DNA from: Onthophagus taurus
Lineage: Eukaryota > Arthropoda > Insecta > Coleoptera > Scarabaeidae
Reading direction: 5' to 3'
Assembly: GCF_036711975.1 (NCBI RefSeq)
Contig: NC_091967.1
Coordinates: 7,502,001 to 7,566,000, forward strand
Length of the DNA stretch: 64,000 nt
The position numbers were made by a program, and so were the translations under genes. Below, in pieces: positions 41,101 to 53,777 of the stretch (positions are counted from its first letter, which is position 1; each line of letters opens with the position of its first letter). The notes beneath the pieces are model-generated. The model saw nothing but the letters and a program-made list of their open reading frames with translations, was not told the origin of the DNA and ran no database searches.

Positions 41101-44100
41101 GTAAGAGATTCCGTTGGCTTAAAAATTTTAGCCATTGACTCAAATATGTACAATTTTTTGATTAAAAAATTTAAAAAAGATGACGAAACATTAGACGATG
41201 CTGACGATATTCCCGCCGCGTTAAAAAATTTAAAAATCATCCCTCCAATTGATGAATTCGAAGAAATTGTTGTATCTAAGGCTTTAACCACCCCTGGAAG
41301 ATTACTTTATCCGAAAGTAGCGAAAAAATCGAAATTGGACGACCTTTTAACCAGGCGATTACAATTAAAATCGATTGAAGAGAAAAAAATAGCTCACACA
41401 AAAGAGGAGGCTCAAGATGAAAACGAAAACATCGATGTTGAGAATAGCGATGATATGGACGTTGAAGATTTATGTTTAGAAAAGCAATTAAATAACATGA
41501 TGAGCGGCAAAGTTTCAGCTCCTACGCAAACTCCAGTGCAATCCACAGTTAATCGAGAAATGTTGAGTAACATAGCTAAAAAGATTCAATCTTTACGACT
41601 TCATTACACATCAATATCAAAATTGGCAAAAGATTTTCAGTGTTACTCAAAAGGTTGTAACAGTAATTCAGCAACTTTGGTTAGTAATTGTTATTCACCT
41701 TTGTGTTTACAAAGGAGTAAAGTGCGTAGGGAATTATTAGCTTTATTAAGGAAAGCGAATTTACACACAACAACGGGAGCTAAAATTCAAGCGATTGTTC
41801 AACAAAAATCGAAACCTTCCATTCTTGAGCAAAAATTGACTGAAAATCAACAACGGCAAGAACCACCAAACGAAGCGGCGATATGTAAAGATTTAGCAAC
41901 GGCTGTTTTAACCGCCCAAGAATGTAAAAACGAAGACACTAAATTAGCCTATATCCCAAAAAAAATCGTTAATAAAGAAAATGAAGCAATTCAAGTAAAA
42001 GAAGAAATCAAAGAGGAGGAAAAAGACGAGGTTAAAGAAGAAGACGATAAAAACTCGCCCCCTCAAAAGAAACAAAAATTATTAATGCAAAGTGAGAATG
42101 AAAACGACGATGTTGATATGGATATTATGACGCCTGATGACATAAAAGAAATGATTTTAGGTGGGGCGAACGTGAAAAATGAAAAAATTGACACTAAATC
42201 CGACTTAAGTATTAACGGTACCGGGAAAAACGCTTACAACTTAAAATCTTCATATAGCGCACAACAAAATCGAAGATTTTGCGGTTACCGGGTCACCACA
42301 AAACGCGAAGAAAAAATTGTTAAAGCAGAACACGCCGAAGATGGAACTGAAAGGGTTTATTCAACAATTTCCACAGCGGGAAAAATATATCTTAAAAAAG
42401 TCGTCCCCCAACATAACGATAAACGAAATAAAAAACGACAAATCGTTAAATATCCGGCTTGTTCGACCTTTTTAATGAAAAAAGGAATACGTTCTTTATT
42501 GGTTTTACCGAAACACGATGTTAGAAAATTGGCTCGGCAAGCTGGAAGATTGTTGATAAATGGTTTTCACGCGATGGCTAAGCAAAATAATAGCGTTTGG
42601 CCGTATCCCTGCTCGAGACCACTATTTAAGACTTGTTGGGTTTATAGAACGGTTAATTTAAAGTCGTTGGCGGCTGCTTCGTTGCAGCTACGCATACTTT
42701 GGGCGTGCTTACGATGGGACGATATGCAAGCAAAGCCATTAAGTGCCGATGGAAAACATCAAATTACGACGGAAACGGAAATATTATCACTTGAATTATT
42801 AAAACATCGACATGTGGGACAATTTTTGGAAAGGACGCAATATTTAAGAAGAAAAGTCGTTATTCCTTTGGAATTACCAAAAACTGTTAGAGGTGAATAA
42901 TTAAAAAACGATGAAAAATAATCAACAAGTTAAGATTTTTCTTGATTTTTAGAAGTAACATCAATAAGAAGCGGTTTACGTAAACGAAAACGTCCTGAAT
43001 CCCCTCAAAGCACCGATCCCCAAGTAACCGAAGAATGGGTTGACGAGGATAAACTTGAATTATGGGAGATTAAACAGTACGGAGAAAGGTAAAAAAAATC
43101 ACTTTTTAATTATTTCACGCTTACTTGCTTGTATTCAAAAGAAATCTTTTTTCCCTCTCACAAATCAATAAATAGAATAAAATAAATCTCATGAAATGCT
43201 TAAAAATGGGATGCTTGAGGGTTAAATTATTGTTTTTGTTGATACACAACATGCATGTTGGAAGTATCCCCCCACCACTAACAGCCTGCCATGTGTGTTT
43301 TCACTATAGGGTAGAGAAGGTTAATGCTCAAGTTATCACTAGGAGCAGAACCGGAAATTTACCGCCGGCGAGAACGACGGGATCCGCGGTGGCCGAATCG
43401 AATGAGATTCCCGGAAAAATTTTGGTTAGCAATAAGGCGAGTGCCGAAGAAATTAAAGAAAAAATGGAACAACAATTGCGGTTACAACGCGCCGCTCATC
43501 AACAAAAACGAGCTTTAGAATTGAAGAATAATCAAGGACAGATTATTAAAATGGTTGGAAGTACAGCTCAAGGTAAAAAAATTAAATAATAACTTTAAAA
43601 TATAAAAAAAACAAAGTTTAATATGCAGGATGTTTCTATGTAATTATTATTAACTAAAAACATCCTGAATATTTAATAAATTTATATTTATTGATTTTTC
43701 ATTTATAAAGCTGCTACTAGTACATCAACAAAACCAACTACAACAAACACACCAATTCAACCAAAAGGTAGGAAACGAAATTGTCGTGTGTGTTATTAGT
43801 TGGTTTTATTTTATTATTATTTATACATACAATATTTAATTTACAATTTTATAATTATTATTTTATTTTTATAGTAACCACAGCGGATGGTCAAATGAAA
43901 ATCGTGAAAAACGTCGTACTCCCGAATCAAGTGACCGGGAAAACAACTTTAACTTCATTATTAACTGGTAATAATGCCACCCCCGGAAAAAACGTCGCCG
44001 GGCGGAGAATATTTATGACAAAAGCCCCCGATGGAACCACCAGAGTAATCACAGCCGGTGCTGCTATTTTACCCAAAAACGTTCCTAACAACCAACAGTC

Positions 44101-47100
44101 GTTGATTAAGGTTCAAACGACCACAGGACAAGCTATTCAACAAATACAATTACAACAACCTGGTGAGTATTTGAAATTATTTATTTTACTCAAAGAAAGT
44201 TAGTTGCGAGTAATCGAAACTAGCGATTTGATGAATATTATATATATTAAATTATTTTATTTTAAATTAATAAGAATTATTTAATATTCAGTTCAACCTA
44301 ACACACCAACACAAACACTTCAACAACAGGCAAAAACGACGGCAGAAACGCCCCAACGCGTACAAATAATGCGCGGTCCGGACGGTCGTCTAACTGTGAA
44401 AGGTTTGATGCCAGGTCAACAACTTGTTCAAATGCCTGATGGTAAACTACAAGTGCTAACAACCACGCAGATACAACCACAAACGCCTACAGCAACCACT
44501 GCACCTGCCGCGATATCAACACCTCAACAGCAGCAGAAAACCGTGGCTAACGCGGTCGTTAACAAAACAGTTATTAAACCAACAACTCCCGCTGCATCCA
44601 CAGGCAAATTGGTCGTACAAGGTAGCCAAGTGAAGGCTATTCTACAACAGCCCGTCCAAAGTCCCGTCAAAGGACAAGTGATCGTTAAACAACCTGCAGC
44701 TACAGCGCAAGTTGTGCAGAAAATTGCAGCCAGTCCCGGAACGGTTGTTGTTAGCGGGAATCCGGTGTTTCAACAGCAACAGGTTGTTGTCAGTACTAAT
44801 CAAATTATAACTAGTGCAACAGGACAACAGGTAAATATAACAACGTATAATGAATCTAAAGAATCTTTTGATCACTTAGGTTATTACCCAATGAATATTT
44901 TTATTTCTTTTTAATACATTACTTATTTATTTAGGTGGTTACTAACCAAATAGTGGTAAATAACCAAAATTTAGCGCAACAATTAGCTTCAGGAAAAGTT
45001 CAAGTGGCGACAATAAATGGTCAACAAGTGTTGATAAGGCCGACGGGAAACAATCAAGCTCAGATTGTGGCTCAATTGACGCCGAGTACGATTACTCAAC
45101 CACAACAAGTAGCGATCGCCGCTCAGCCGCAAGTGACATCACCAATTAAACAAATCGTGCAGGAAGCGATTCAAAAACCTGCAACGGACGTGGATACTGA
45201 AACTTTATTGGCTGGACAACCTCCAGGAACAGTAATCAAATGCGTTACCGCTCAGGTTATACAAACGCAACAGGGTCCTCGAATTGTACTTCAAGGTCTT
45301 CAAGGTGCCGATTTTAATCAGGCTCAATTAGCACAAGTTCAACATCAAGTTAAACAACAGTTACTTAAAGGTAGTGAATAAGTCTTATTAATTAATTAAT
45401 TATCTAGACTTGTCAATAACAATTTAAATTAATTTGTATTTTTTTAAATTTTGTAATTTTATTTTATAATGTTAATTGTTGGATTATAGCGCAAGCTTCG
45501 ACAGGAAAACAAGGTGTGTTGGGTCCTACCAAAATTTATTTGGCCGTACAACCCAATAGCAATGAAAATTCTGGAGATCAACAAACTAATCAACCACCAC
45601 CTTTGGCGCCGGTACAAACTAATGTCATCACACAAAATAAAGTTGTCCAGGGGGTTGTTCAAAATGCCTCTTTACAACAGGTAAGAGCTCAATCAATTTA
45701 TATCTCTACAATTCTCTTTTTTTTGTAATACAGTAAAACGTCGATATAACGGACCTCGTTAGAACGGACTTCAGCTATAATGGACAAAAATATCTTGTCA
45801 AGTTGCTGTATTTCATATTTATAGATAAACTTGAGGTATTTCCCAAGTTGTCTATAGGATGTGTAAATGAAGGACGGTAGTTTTAGTTTTAATTGTAATT
45901 CAGCGCTAATTTAATTGTTGTATATTTATTGAGTTAAAAGGAACACTAGATCCGAATGTTTCTAGTTCTAGGTCTAGTGTTAGTTCTACTTTTCGCCATT
46001 TTATCCCGTTATATGAAGGTTTTACATGTATTTATCAAATTATTTTAAATTTGATAACAGTTGTCAAGATTGAATATAAATTTTATAAAGACCCAACAGA
46101 AACCCTAACAAAAACAAAATGTAATTGTTATTACTTAATTTTTCTTTATTCATTATTATTATTAAAATCAATATTATTCCAACCTTCAATTATTTCTTTT
46201 TATAGAATAATGATTCAACAGTTCGTCAAGTTTTGGTAAATGGTCAACAAACATCAGTATTGCTACAGGCAATGAAAGCGAATATGGAAAACGCGCACCA
46301 ACAGCAGCAGCAACAACAAACGGTGACGACTTCTACTACACAACCAGCCCAACAACAGCAAACGAATGCGATTGCAGCAGTGTCCGGTGAAGACCATCAA
46401 AACAAACAATTTGTGGTGACGCCGGACTATATACAGCAAAGTATGTTTGTATACCAACCTTCCGTTATTGTCTACAACCCTAACTGTGCGTATTCAATGC
46501 AAAACGACTACACGACCACTCATTATCAATAAGTTGAGACAAATTTTTTATCTTAAATTGACTGAAAAATCGGTTAATAAAGAGAAATAAACGTGAAAAG
46601 GGCAAGAATATAGTGAAAAAAAGATAGGTAGTTAGGTTACGTTTTACGTTCACTACGTCTTTCCGTTCCATCTATATATTCCTTCGTACCTCTCGTTTCT
46701 TTCCTTGTGTAAACGACGTTTTTAGCTGTGATATTTGTTTCGTTATTTGTTTCCGTTTTATATCCCAAGTGTTTAAAATAAGAAAAAACTGAAGTAATCA
46801 CCAAGGTTGTCGATAAATTTACACTTTATAGTTACACTTTATTGAACAAGGCTTAGTGATATATTTAAAAAGAAATTATTTGGGTCAATAATCATTTACG
46901 ATCACTTGGAATTTTATAGAGATGATTCTTTTCATCATCATGTCAGTATTATTGAGAGACTAAAAACAAAAATATAAATAAAAAAGAGTGAAAGCATTAG
47001 TATGAAAGGGAGAGTTAAAAAGAATTATTTTTAATGATGGTAACTTGTAATTGTACATCAAAAATTTTTGTGTAATAAAACCATTTTTCATCGCACCCAA

Positions 47101-50100
47101 ACGAGTTTTTGTCTCTTTCGAATGCCCTTTTCATTGTTTATTTCTCCCCCCTTTTTAATTTTTTGAGTCGTTTTGCTTTGGATTTCTAAATAAAAAAGAA
47201 ATTGATCTCAAAATTTCTCTTTTAATTTATTTTTGTTTTCTTTAAAACTGTCTATTTTATTCTATTTTCTCTTTTTTTTTTTTTTTAACTCGCATCCCCA
47301 TCAGCTATTAAGACGGCGTTAAAGCAAGAAAATCTTAATCCAGAAATCGAAGAGAAACTCCTACAATTACAACGATATCAGGAAAAGCAAATGAAACAAG
47401 AACCGGAAGTTCCGGTTCATAGTACTAGAATTGCGATTCAAAATACTTTTAATCGTGGTAATTTGAATTCGAGAAAACGGCCACCGAGCGCGTCTAAAAA
47501 CGATGACGAAGATTGGGTTATGGAGACGCCCAAGAGAAGTAGACCCAATCGAAATAATGATGTTAAAAAAGATGATGTTCAGTAAGTAGGAAAAAGTTTT
47601 AAAAAAATGGTTGATCTAAATAAATAAATAGAGTAGAAAATAGTGCACAAAATGCGCATGCGAGAGATAGCCGTAGATTTAAAAATGAAATAGTGAGATT
47701 AATAATAATTGTTTTGTTTTAAAATCTACACCTAACTTTATGTGCGCCAATATTATTGAATAATAATTATAATTCTTTTCTTGTTTTTTTCTGCTTAGTT
47801 GGTTCCAATTTATACAATATCTTTCGGGTTGTTACATTCTTCTTCATTCCTCCAGCACTACTCTTTATTTTCTTCATTTCTTTTTGTATAGTTTGGATTG
47901 TAAGAAGCTCTTGATTTTAATAATTTCCATAAAATATCCTAAAATTTCTTTTTTTTTTTGTTGCCAATTCATGTTTGTTTTCTTCTTTCAGAGTCCACAC
48001 TTCACTTTTATAACAAAAATAAAACACAACAGACCACCATTATTATTAACTTAATTCCTTTATTAATTTTTCTAGTTAAGACCATTTTGATTGTTTGTGC
48101 TATCCGAGTTTATTAATCGTTTGTTTGCTTGAATTCGATCTTCTTGTCTTTTCCTGTTTGTTTATTTTTATTTTTGTAAATTTTGTGCATTGAAGAATTA
48201 TTTAAAAAAAACCATTAAAGTTAAAATAATACGTTTGTTTTAAAAGACTGATATTATATTTTAAAATAAAATCAATTTAGAAAAGTAAAAAAAAAACTAA
48301 AGTTACTTATTGGAAATGATTTTATAGTACGGACACATTAAAAGAGAAACTTGTGCAATCACCGAGAGCAAGAGTTAAACTCAAAGAAACGCCACAAGAG
48401 GAGAAGAAATCTTCGTCCAAAAACAGCTTAAGTGTAACAGCATTTAAACATACCGAACTGTTAAAAAAGGAAATTTTAAGAAAAAGAGGACAATTAGAAA
48501 AGGAATTATTACTTGAAATTCAGGTAATTGAAATATTATTAATGCAGTAAAACTATGATATAACGGATTAATATTGTTATGGTATTGTTGCGTTGTTTAT
48601 TAGTTAGTTCATACAACAGTAGCACTAGAACTAACACTGGATGTAGAACTAGAAACATTAAGGTTTAGCTGTACGTTTTTTAAGACGGCTAAATTTGAAT
48701 GTCTCTAGTTCTAGGTGTAGTGTTACTTCTACTTTTAGTTCAATAAAAATATACAACAATCTAGCACGGAATAACAAGTAAAACTAGAACTAACTCTAAA
48801 CCTAGATGCAATTAGATCTAGAAACATTCGGATTTAGCCGTTTTAAGAGATGTATGGCTAAACCCAAATGTTTCTAATTCTTGTGGTAGATTTACATTTA
48901 GTTTTAGAAATCATTTTTATTGAGGTTTTACTATATTATATAAAATCATTTTTAATTTCTTTTTATTTCAATTAAATTAATAGAAAGAAGTCAACGAAGA
49001 ACTTGCAGCTCGTACAAAACTAGAACGTTCCAAACAAGAAGAAGTACGCACTTCCGCCGGTAGTAGTAAACGAAAATCGGCGACAGTACAACAACCGAAT
49101 ACCCCATTTACATCGCCGAATAGTCGAAGTAGTGGTGGAAGCGCGAAGAATAAGAAAGGAGGTAGTGGCGGTGCTCAAAAGGCTGCGACGTCACCGCCGC
49201 AGTCTCGCGGGAAAAAAGAAAAACTCCATTGCGTTTGTCGCACGCCATATGATTCTTCTAAGTATTATATAGCGTGCGATCTCTGTAATAATTGGTTCCA
49301 TGGGTCGTGCGTCGGCGTCAATCCGTCGCAAAGCAAAAAATTGAAGGAATATATTTGTGTGGAATGTCAACACGCCAGAGATACTCAGGAACTATTTTGT
49401 TTGTGTCGACAACCTTATGATGAATCTCAGTAAGTTAATTTTTTTACAATTAAATGTTAAAGTTAATAATAACGACGGGTATTAAATTATTATATTTTCC
49501 TTTTTTAATAAATCATCAAATTTAATAAATGATAATTGTTTTATTTTGCGTTGTAGGTTCTATATTTGTTGTGATCGCTGTCAGGATTGGTTCCACGGAA
49601 GGTGCGTCGGTATTCTCCAATCGGAAGCGGATAATATCGACGAATACATCTGTCCAAATTGTCAGAGAAATTCTTCCGTGAACTATGCAAACATGAAGGA
49701 TTTAACAAATAAGGACTTTGAAGGTTTAAGGAAATTGATCAAACAAATTCAGGTTAATAAATTTTAGGTATCTGGAAATATCGTAACCTATAGGTTAGAT
49801 TTTTTTTAATTAGGAAAATTAAGTTTTAATGTTAAAAAGCTCAAAAAGGTGGCGCTTATAACACAAAATATTACAAAAAAATTTAATAGATGGTGCTCTT
49901 ATTTTCTTTTTTAATCTACCCTAAAAATAGGGAAACGTTATTTCCAGCCACCCATATCCATGGTTTTTTTTATTTATTATTAATTTTTTAGGCCCATAAA
50001 AGTGCATGGCCGTTTATGGAGCCAGTAGATCCAGCGGAAGCACCTGATTATTATAAAGTTATCAAAGAACCAATGGGTAAAAATAAAAATTAATAAATGA

Positions 50101-50336
50101 ATGATATAGATTAATAAAAAAATACGATTTTAGATTTACAAAAAATTGAAGATAAAATAAATAATCATACGTACAAGAAACTAAGTGAGTATATAGGTGA
50201 TATGACGAAGATCTTCGATAATTGCCGTTACTACAACCCTAAGGAGTCGCAGTTTTTCAAATGTGCAGAATCGTTAGAGGCTTACTTCGTAAATAAAATC
50301 AAATTTTTAAGAGAAAAATTGTATGAGAATAATTAG
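38156..50336 (+). CDS. E(bx): NURF301 / Enhancer of bithorax, BPTF-type chromatin remodeller subunit
   Basis: Largest subunit of the ISWI-containing NURF complex; reads H3K4me3 and acetylated H4. Eighteen exons: 38156-39182, 39324-39606, 39692-39900, 39965-42892, 42953-43088, 43310-43572, 43711-43767, 43875-44162, 44292-44830, 44935-45370, 45490-45680, 46206-46440, 47305-47581, 48328-48523, 48984-49429, 49557-49752, 49992-50076 and 50134-50336. The total is 7995 nt, 2664 aa, very close to the fly protein. Order: AT-hook-like KKRGRPPK (7-14); acidic region; DDT domain (about 195-260, [19 protein letters not shown]); first PHD (about 349-392, [20 protein letters not shown]); long charged middle; Q-rich region; second PHD (about 2434-2482); third PHD (about 2490-2540, [13 protein letters not shown]); bromodomain (about 2555-2655, [24 protein letters not shown]). 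Two MITEs sit in introns (45731, 48545). Confidence 0.96.
45731..46028. mobile_element. 298 bp pogo-like MITE with CTAG-repeat core (copy C), NURF301 intron 11
   Basis: Terminal inverted repeats of about 24 bp: left CAGTAAAACGTCGATATA, right complement CATGTAAAACCTTCATATA, both followed by ACGG. It is flanked by TA on each side (45729-45730 and 46029-46030). The CAGT.AAAC start and TA target are typical of pogo/Tigger-derived MITEs. The core has CTAGTTCTAGGTCTAGTGTT and TTCAGCGCTAAT phrases shared with copies A, B, D, E and F. Confidence 0.75.
46441..46532 (+). CDS. Read-through 3' extension of NURF301 exon 12 (alternative short isoform)
   Basis: Exon 12 ends at CAGCAAA|GTATGT. If this donor is not used, the frame stays open for 30 more codons (starting [16 protein letters not shown]) and ends at TAA, 46530-46532. 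The result is a 2227-aa protein without the second and third PHD fingers and the bromodomain. AATAAA signals follow at about 46577 and 46586 and again near 47073. Drosophila E(bx) is known to make a short isoform lacking the same C-terminal reader domains, so this read-through fits established biology. Confidence 0.5.
48545..48933. mobile_element. 389 bp pogo-like MITE with CTAG-repeat core (copy D), NURF301 intron 14
   Basis: Left end CAGTAAAACTATGATATA (then ACGG); right end, complemented, TAGTAAAACCTCAATA. The core has two successive imperfect hairpins: AACATTAAGGTTTAGCTGT with ACGGCTAAATTTGAATGT, and AACATTCGGATTTAGCCGT with GGCTAAACCCAAATGTT. These are set among ACTAGAACTAAC units and the phrase AATATACAACAATCTAGC. 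No coding capacity. Confidence 0.7.
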
Positions 50337-51378
50337 TTTTATATTTAAGAAGAAAAAAGTCGGCCGAGCGATGCGCGGATTCGGCGGCGGCGGCGATAAA
50401 ATGTTTTAGCTTTAAAAGTCTTTTTAATTTGGACCACAAATTTGAAAATAAAAACCCGTAAAAAAGAAGGAAAAGGAAATGTAATCAGAAAAATTGAATT
50501 GGAGATATTAATTTAAATAAAAAAGATCCGGATGGAAATAAATAAATAGGAAATAGAAAACGTTCGATTTTCAGCTGATTTCGAGTTTTTTTATTTTTAG
50601 CTTAATTTTTATGTCCTACTAGTTGGTGTTTTTGTACGATCTCATTTTGTACGCTTTGGCGTTAACGATTTTTCTCTTTCACTATTTTTATATTTAGTGG
50701 AAGGAAAGCAGCTGAAGATTGAACATTTAAAACACGAGCTTGTATATAAGAAAATATTTACTATAATTATTAATGAATTAACTATGTGAATATTTGAGGC
50801 ATTTTTATTGTTACATAATTTTTTTATATATGTAGATGAGAAAAAATTGATAAATTTAATTAGTTTTCAAGGACAATGTAAAGTGAGTTTTGATTGTTTA
50901 ATTTATTTGATGACTTACAATTTAATTTTCGTTCACATTTTTTTTCTTAAATGATAGAAAGAAAACGATGTTTTTTCATAGATTTAAGATTTTTACCAGA
51001 GTTCAAAGTGTAGTTCAAGGTGATGCTGAGTTTTTCCCGAATCATTTCATTTTTTTATGTACTTTTAGACTTAGTGCCATTGTAAATAATCCTTTACTTA
51101 ACACATCGTTTTTTCCTACCGTACATTGATTACTATAAACAATATAACCTTTTTGTCAATATCTCTATAATTTTTTGTTTGCTGAAATTAATTCACCGCA
51201 GCAAATAAACATGTACATTACTTTATGATTTTCGCCTTTTATTTTTTTGTTTAAAACATTTTTTTTTGTTTGTGCCAATTGCAAATAAGTACTACTCAAT
51301 AAAAAAACAAGATAAAATACATTTGAATATATTTGAATTTTTTTTATTCATCCTTTTCTTATGGACGGACTTTTTGTA
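50337..51378. other. 3' UTR of NURF301 and intergenic DNA
   Basis: A short G+C-rich patch (CGGCGGCGGCGGC, about 50383) directly follows the stop codon; otherwise A+T-rich. Several AATAAA words could serve as poly(A) signals. No further exon recognised. Confidence 0.4.
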
Positions 51379-51897
51379 TACCGCGAATATCATATAACTC
51401 GCAATATATGAATGCAGTAACCATAGTTACAAAACTAATATGCACTTGCACTGTCCCACATAAATGCAACATAGCTTAAATTAGTACAGGCATTGGGTAG
51501 CTTTGGAAAGGAAAAGTTTTGCTTGGAAAAGGTGACGTTCTTATCGTCCTTATGACAACTCTGAGTTTCCGTCCCAAGCGCTACCTAGCACTGTCACTGA
51601 AACTATCATTAAACCATTTTAGGTAAGAGCCATTCGCCTCTTAAGATGGCTAAACCTGAACCATTCGGGTTTAGTAGTTCCAGGTCTATTGTTAGTTCTA
51701 GATTTGGTTCAATGAATATGGTTAATGAATCTTATGTTAACTAGCGCTACCAACCCCTGTCACTAGAACTAACATTAGACCTAAAACTAGAAACATTCAG
51801 ACATGTTGCATTTTATATGAGACAAAGTAAGTAGATACGCCCTAGTTTCTATGGAAATATATTTTTGTATATTACATTTTAAGTGAAATTCACCGTA
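51379..51897. mobile_element. 519 bp element with GAATTTCA-type ends and CTAG-repeat core (copy E)
   Basis: Left end TACCGCGAATATCATATAAC, right end AAGTGAAATTCACCGTA. Each end matches one end of the element at 29612-30954. The left ~190 bp (GAATGCAGTAACCATAGTTA..., GGAAAGGAAAAGTTTTGC) and right ~70 bp (TATGGAAATATATTTTTGTA) are shared. The core (about 51590-51800) carries ACTAGAACTAACATTAGACC-like units. It gives the intact arrangement against which the Tigger insertion at 29640 can be seen. Confidence 0.7.
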
Positions 51898-51945
51898 TAA
51901 AATTAAAAATTACACCATCTTTTAGCAAATAAAATAAACTTATAT

Positions 51946-52756
51946 TTAAACTTTATTTCTAGCTTGATTAATATTCCAAATTGAAGAGAAAAAGAATAAA
52001 ACCCAAGACAAACAAGATGCAATTAAACCTGTAATTAAAGAGGCTGCTGTATTTATCGTCCCATCTCTCCTAGCAATTGCAGTATCTGGTTCAATATAAT
52101 CCATAAAATCAAAAATTGCATTACAATCAAGTCTATTATGAATTACTGGGATAACCGTTCCATGTATACCCAAAATTTTTTCCAATCTTTTCCGATATTC
52201 ATTACAAGTATGTAAAAATCCATCCATAAACATTGCAAATAACACCAAAGCATAGATGGTTAACACAACTGATATTATTGATTTTGTTATCCAAAAGCTC
52301 CGTGTTAATGGGCTAGTTGTTTCCGAATCTACTGTTTGAAGAATAACCATTTCGCCTAATTCGTTTTTTGTTGTTATTGTTCTTTGTGAATTTGTTGATC
52401 CAAACATTACTCGAAATCCATGGAAACAAGCCAATAAAAGCGAAAATATAACATAAGCTAACGGACCAAATGTAACAAAGTTACAAATGTGATTACTTCC
52501 ACCTAAAAAGTAATTCAAAGATTTTATTTAATTAAAAAGCGATTTATATAAAATTACCTGCAATATAATTGAATGTATTTCTCCCGTACAATATACAACT
52601 ACAATTTTGTCTGGACGGTAATGTTCCACATACATCTAAAGTCCCTTTCCAATGCCCATAAGGAACTCCCACACAAATTGCAGCAATTATCCCACAAGCT
52701 ATACAAAGAGAGTACGCAATGCTTAATTTCTTTTCAGTTCCTCGTTGGTTATCCAT
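51946..52756 (-). CDS. Four-TM membrane protein, TMEM179-like (tentative family)
   Basis: Two exons, 52558-52756 and 51946-52502 (756 nt, 251 aa). Four hydrophobic segments: about 12-32 (SIAYSLCIACGIIAAICVGV), 74-95 (FVTFGPLAYVIFSLLLACFH), 135-155 (SIISVVLTIYALVLFAMFMD) and 220-245 (ITGLIASCLSWVLFFFSSIW). The first loop has several cysteines (DVCGTLPSRQNCSC) and the second extracellular loop has FLHTCNEYRKRL and RLDCNAIF. This topology and the "HGFR.MF" phrase after TM2 resemble TMEM179 proteins, but I am not certain. Molecular role unknown. Convergent with NURF301. Confidence 0.7.
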
Positions 52757-53777
52757 ATTTCTAATTTTTTTATTAAGTGGGACAATTTTTTGTATCTTGT
52801 GTGTTGCACAAAACAGGTGGGGCTTTTCGGTTTATCTTAATCGCTGATTAGATTAAGAATGAACCAAAACTAAACACATAAACAAACTACCGATGCTTTA
52901 TTTATAAGACAAAGTGGCGTAAAACGGGTAATTTGAATGTATAAGTGATTTTAAAGAGTTTTTAAACTGTTGGTAAACAAACAGCGTCTCAGTGACTATA
53001 ATCACACCTGTTGAATGACGCTTCAGGGATAGGCAAAATATGTATGAGGAGAAATTTAAATCTTGTTAGAGTGAGTAAATTTATTTAAATGTGAATTACG
53101 CGTGATATTTTTGATTAATAGGTTAATTTTAGTGAAATACGTTTTCATTCATAAAGAAAAATAAAAATTCTCTTGTAAAATTATGTAATTGATGTTTGCA
53201 CAACCCTACATTCCATTCATTCCGTAACGTTTTAAAAAGTGATTAAAGAATAATAATTAAATACATCTAAACAAAGATTCAAATTATGTAAATGATATAG
53301 GATTAACATTAATTATAATATAAACATCGTATCAATTAATGTCTTAATCTATCAACAAGAAAAAGACGAAAAGAAAACTATTCGATGCTACTTTTAATGT
53401 TGGTAATTGAGGTTGATAAAAAAAATTGCGACATATGTTAATTTGAAAATTTTGGGTTCCAAATTATATTAACATGTTGCATTTTATGTGGGACAAAGTA
53501 AGTAGGTATGCCCTAGTTTCTATGGAAATATATTTTTGTATGTTGCATCTTAAGTGAAATTCACTGTATTGATGATAATCATGGTCTTTATTTTATAAAC
53601 TATAAGTTACATAATATTCTAATGCCAAAATATTTGTATTCTTATCTTATTTTGAAAATTTTGATTAAGAAATAATCTAAATAAGATTACCAAATTTATT
53701 GTTAAAAGAACCTTAATCTAAACAAAACCTTATTTTTTCTAATATTAATAATAAACACCATACAAATTATTTTTTGT
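52757..53777. other. Intergenic, with a solo transposon end
   Basis: A+T-rich. The only recognisable element is the solo repeat at 53471-53568. No exon seen. Confidence 0.45.
53471..53568. repeat. Solo end fragment of the GAATTTCA-type element
   Basis: About 98 bp almost identical to the right end of the element at 51379-51897: ACATGTTGCATTTTATGTGG, CCCTAGTTTCTATGGAAATA, ending AAGTGAAATTCACTGTA. No left end or CTAG core is present. Confidence 0.75.
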
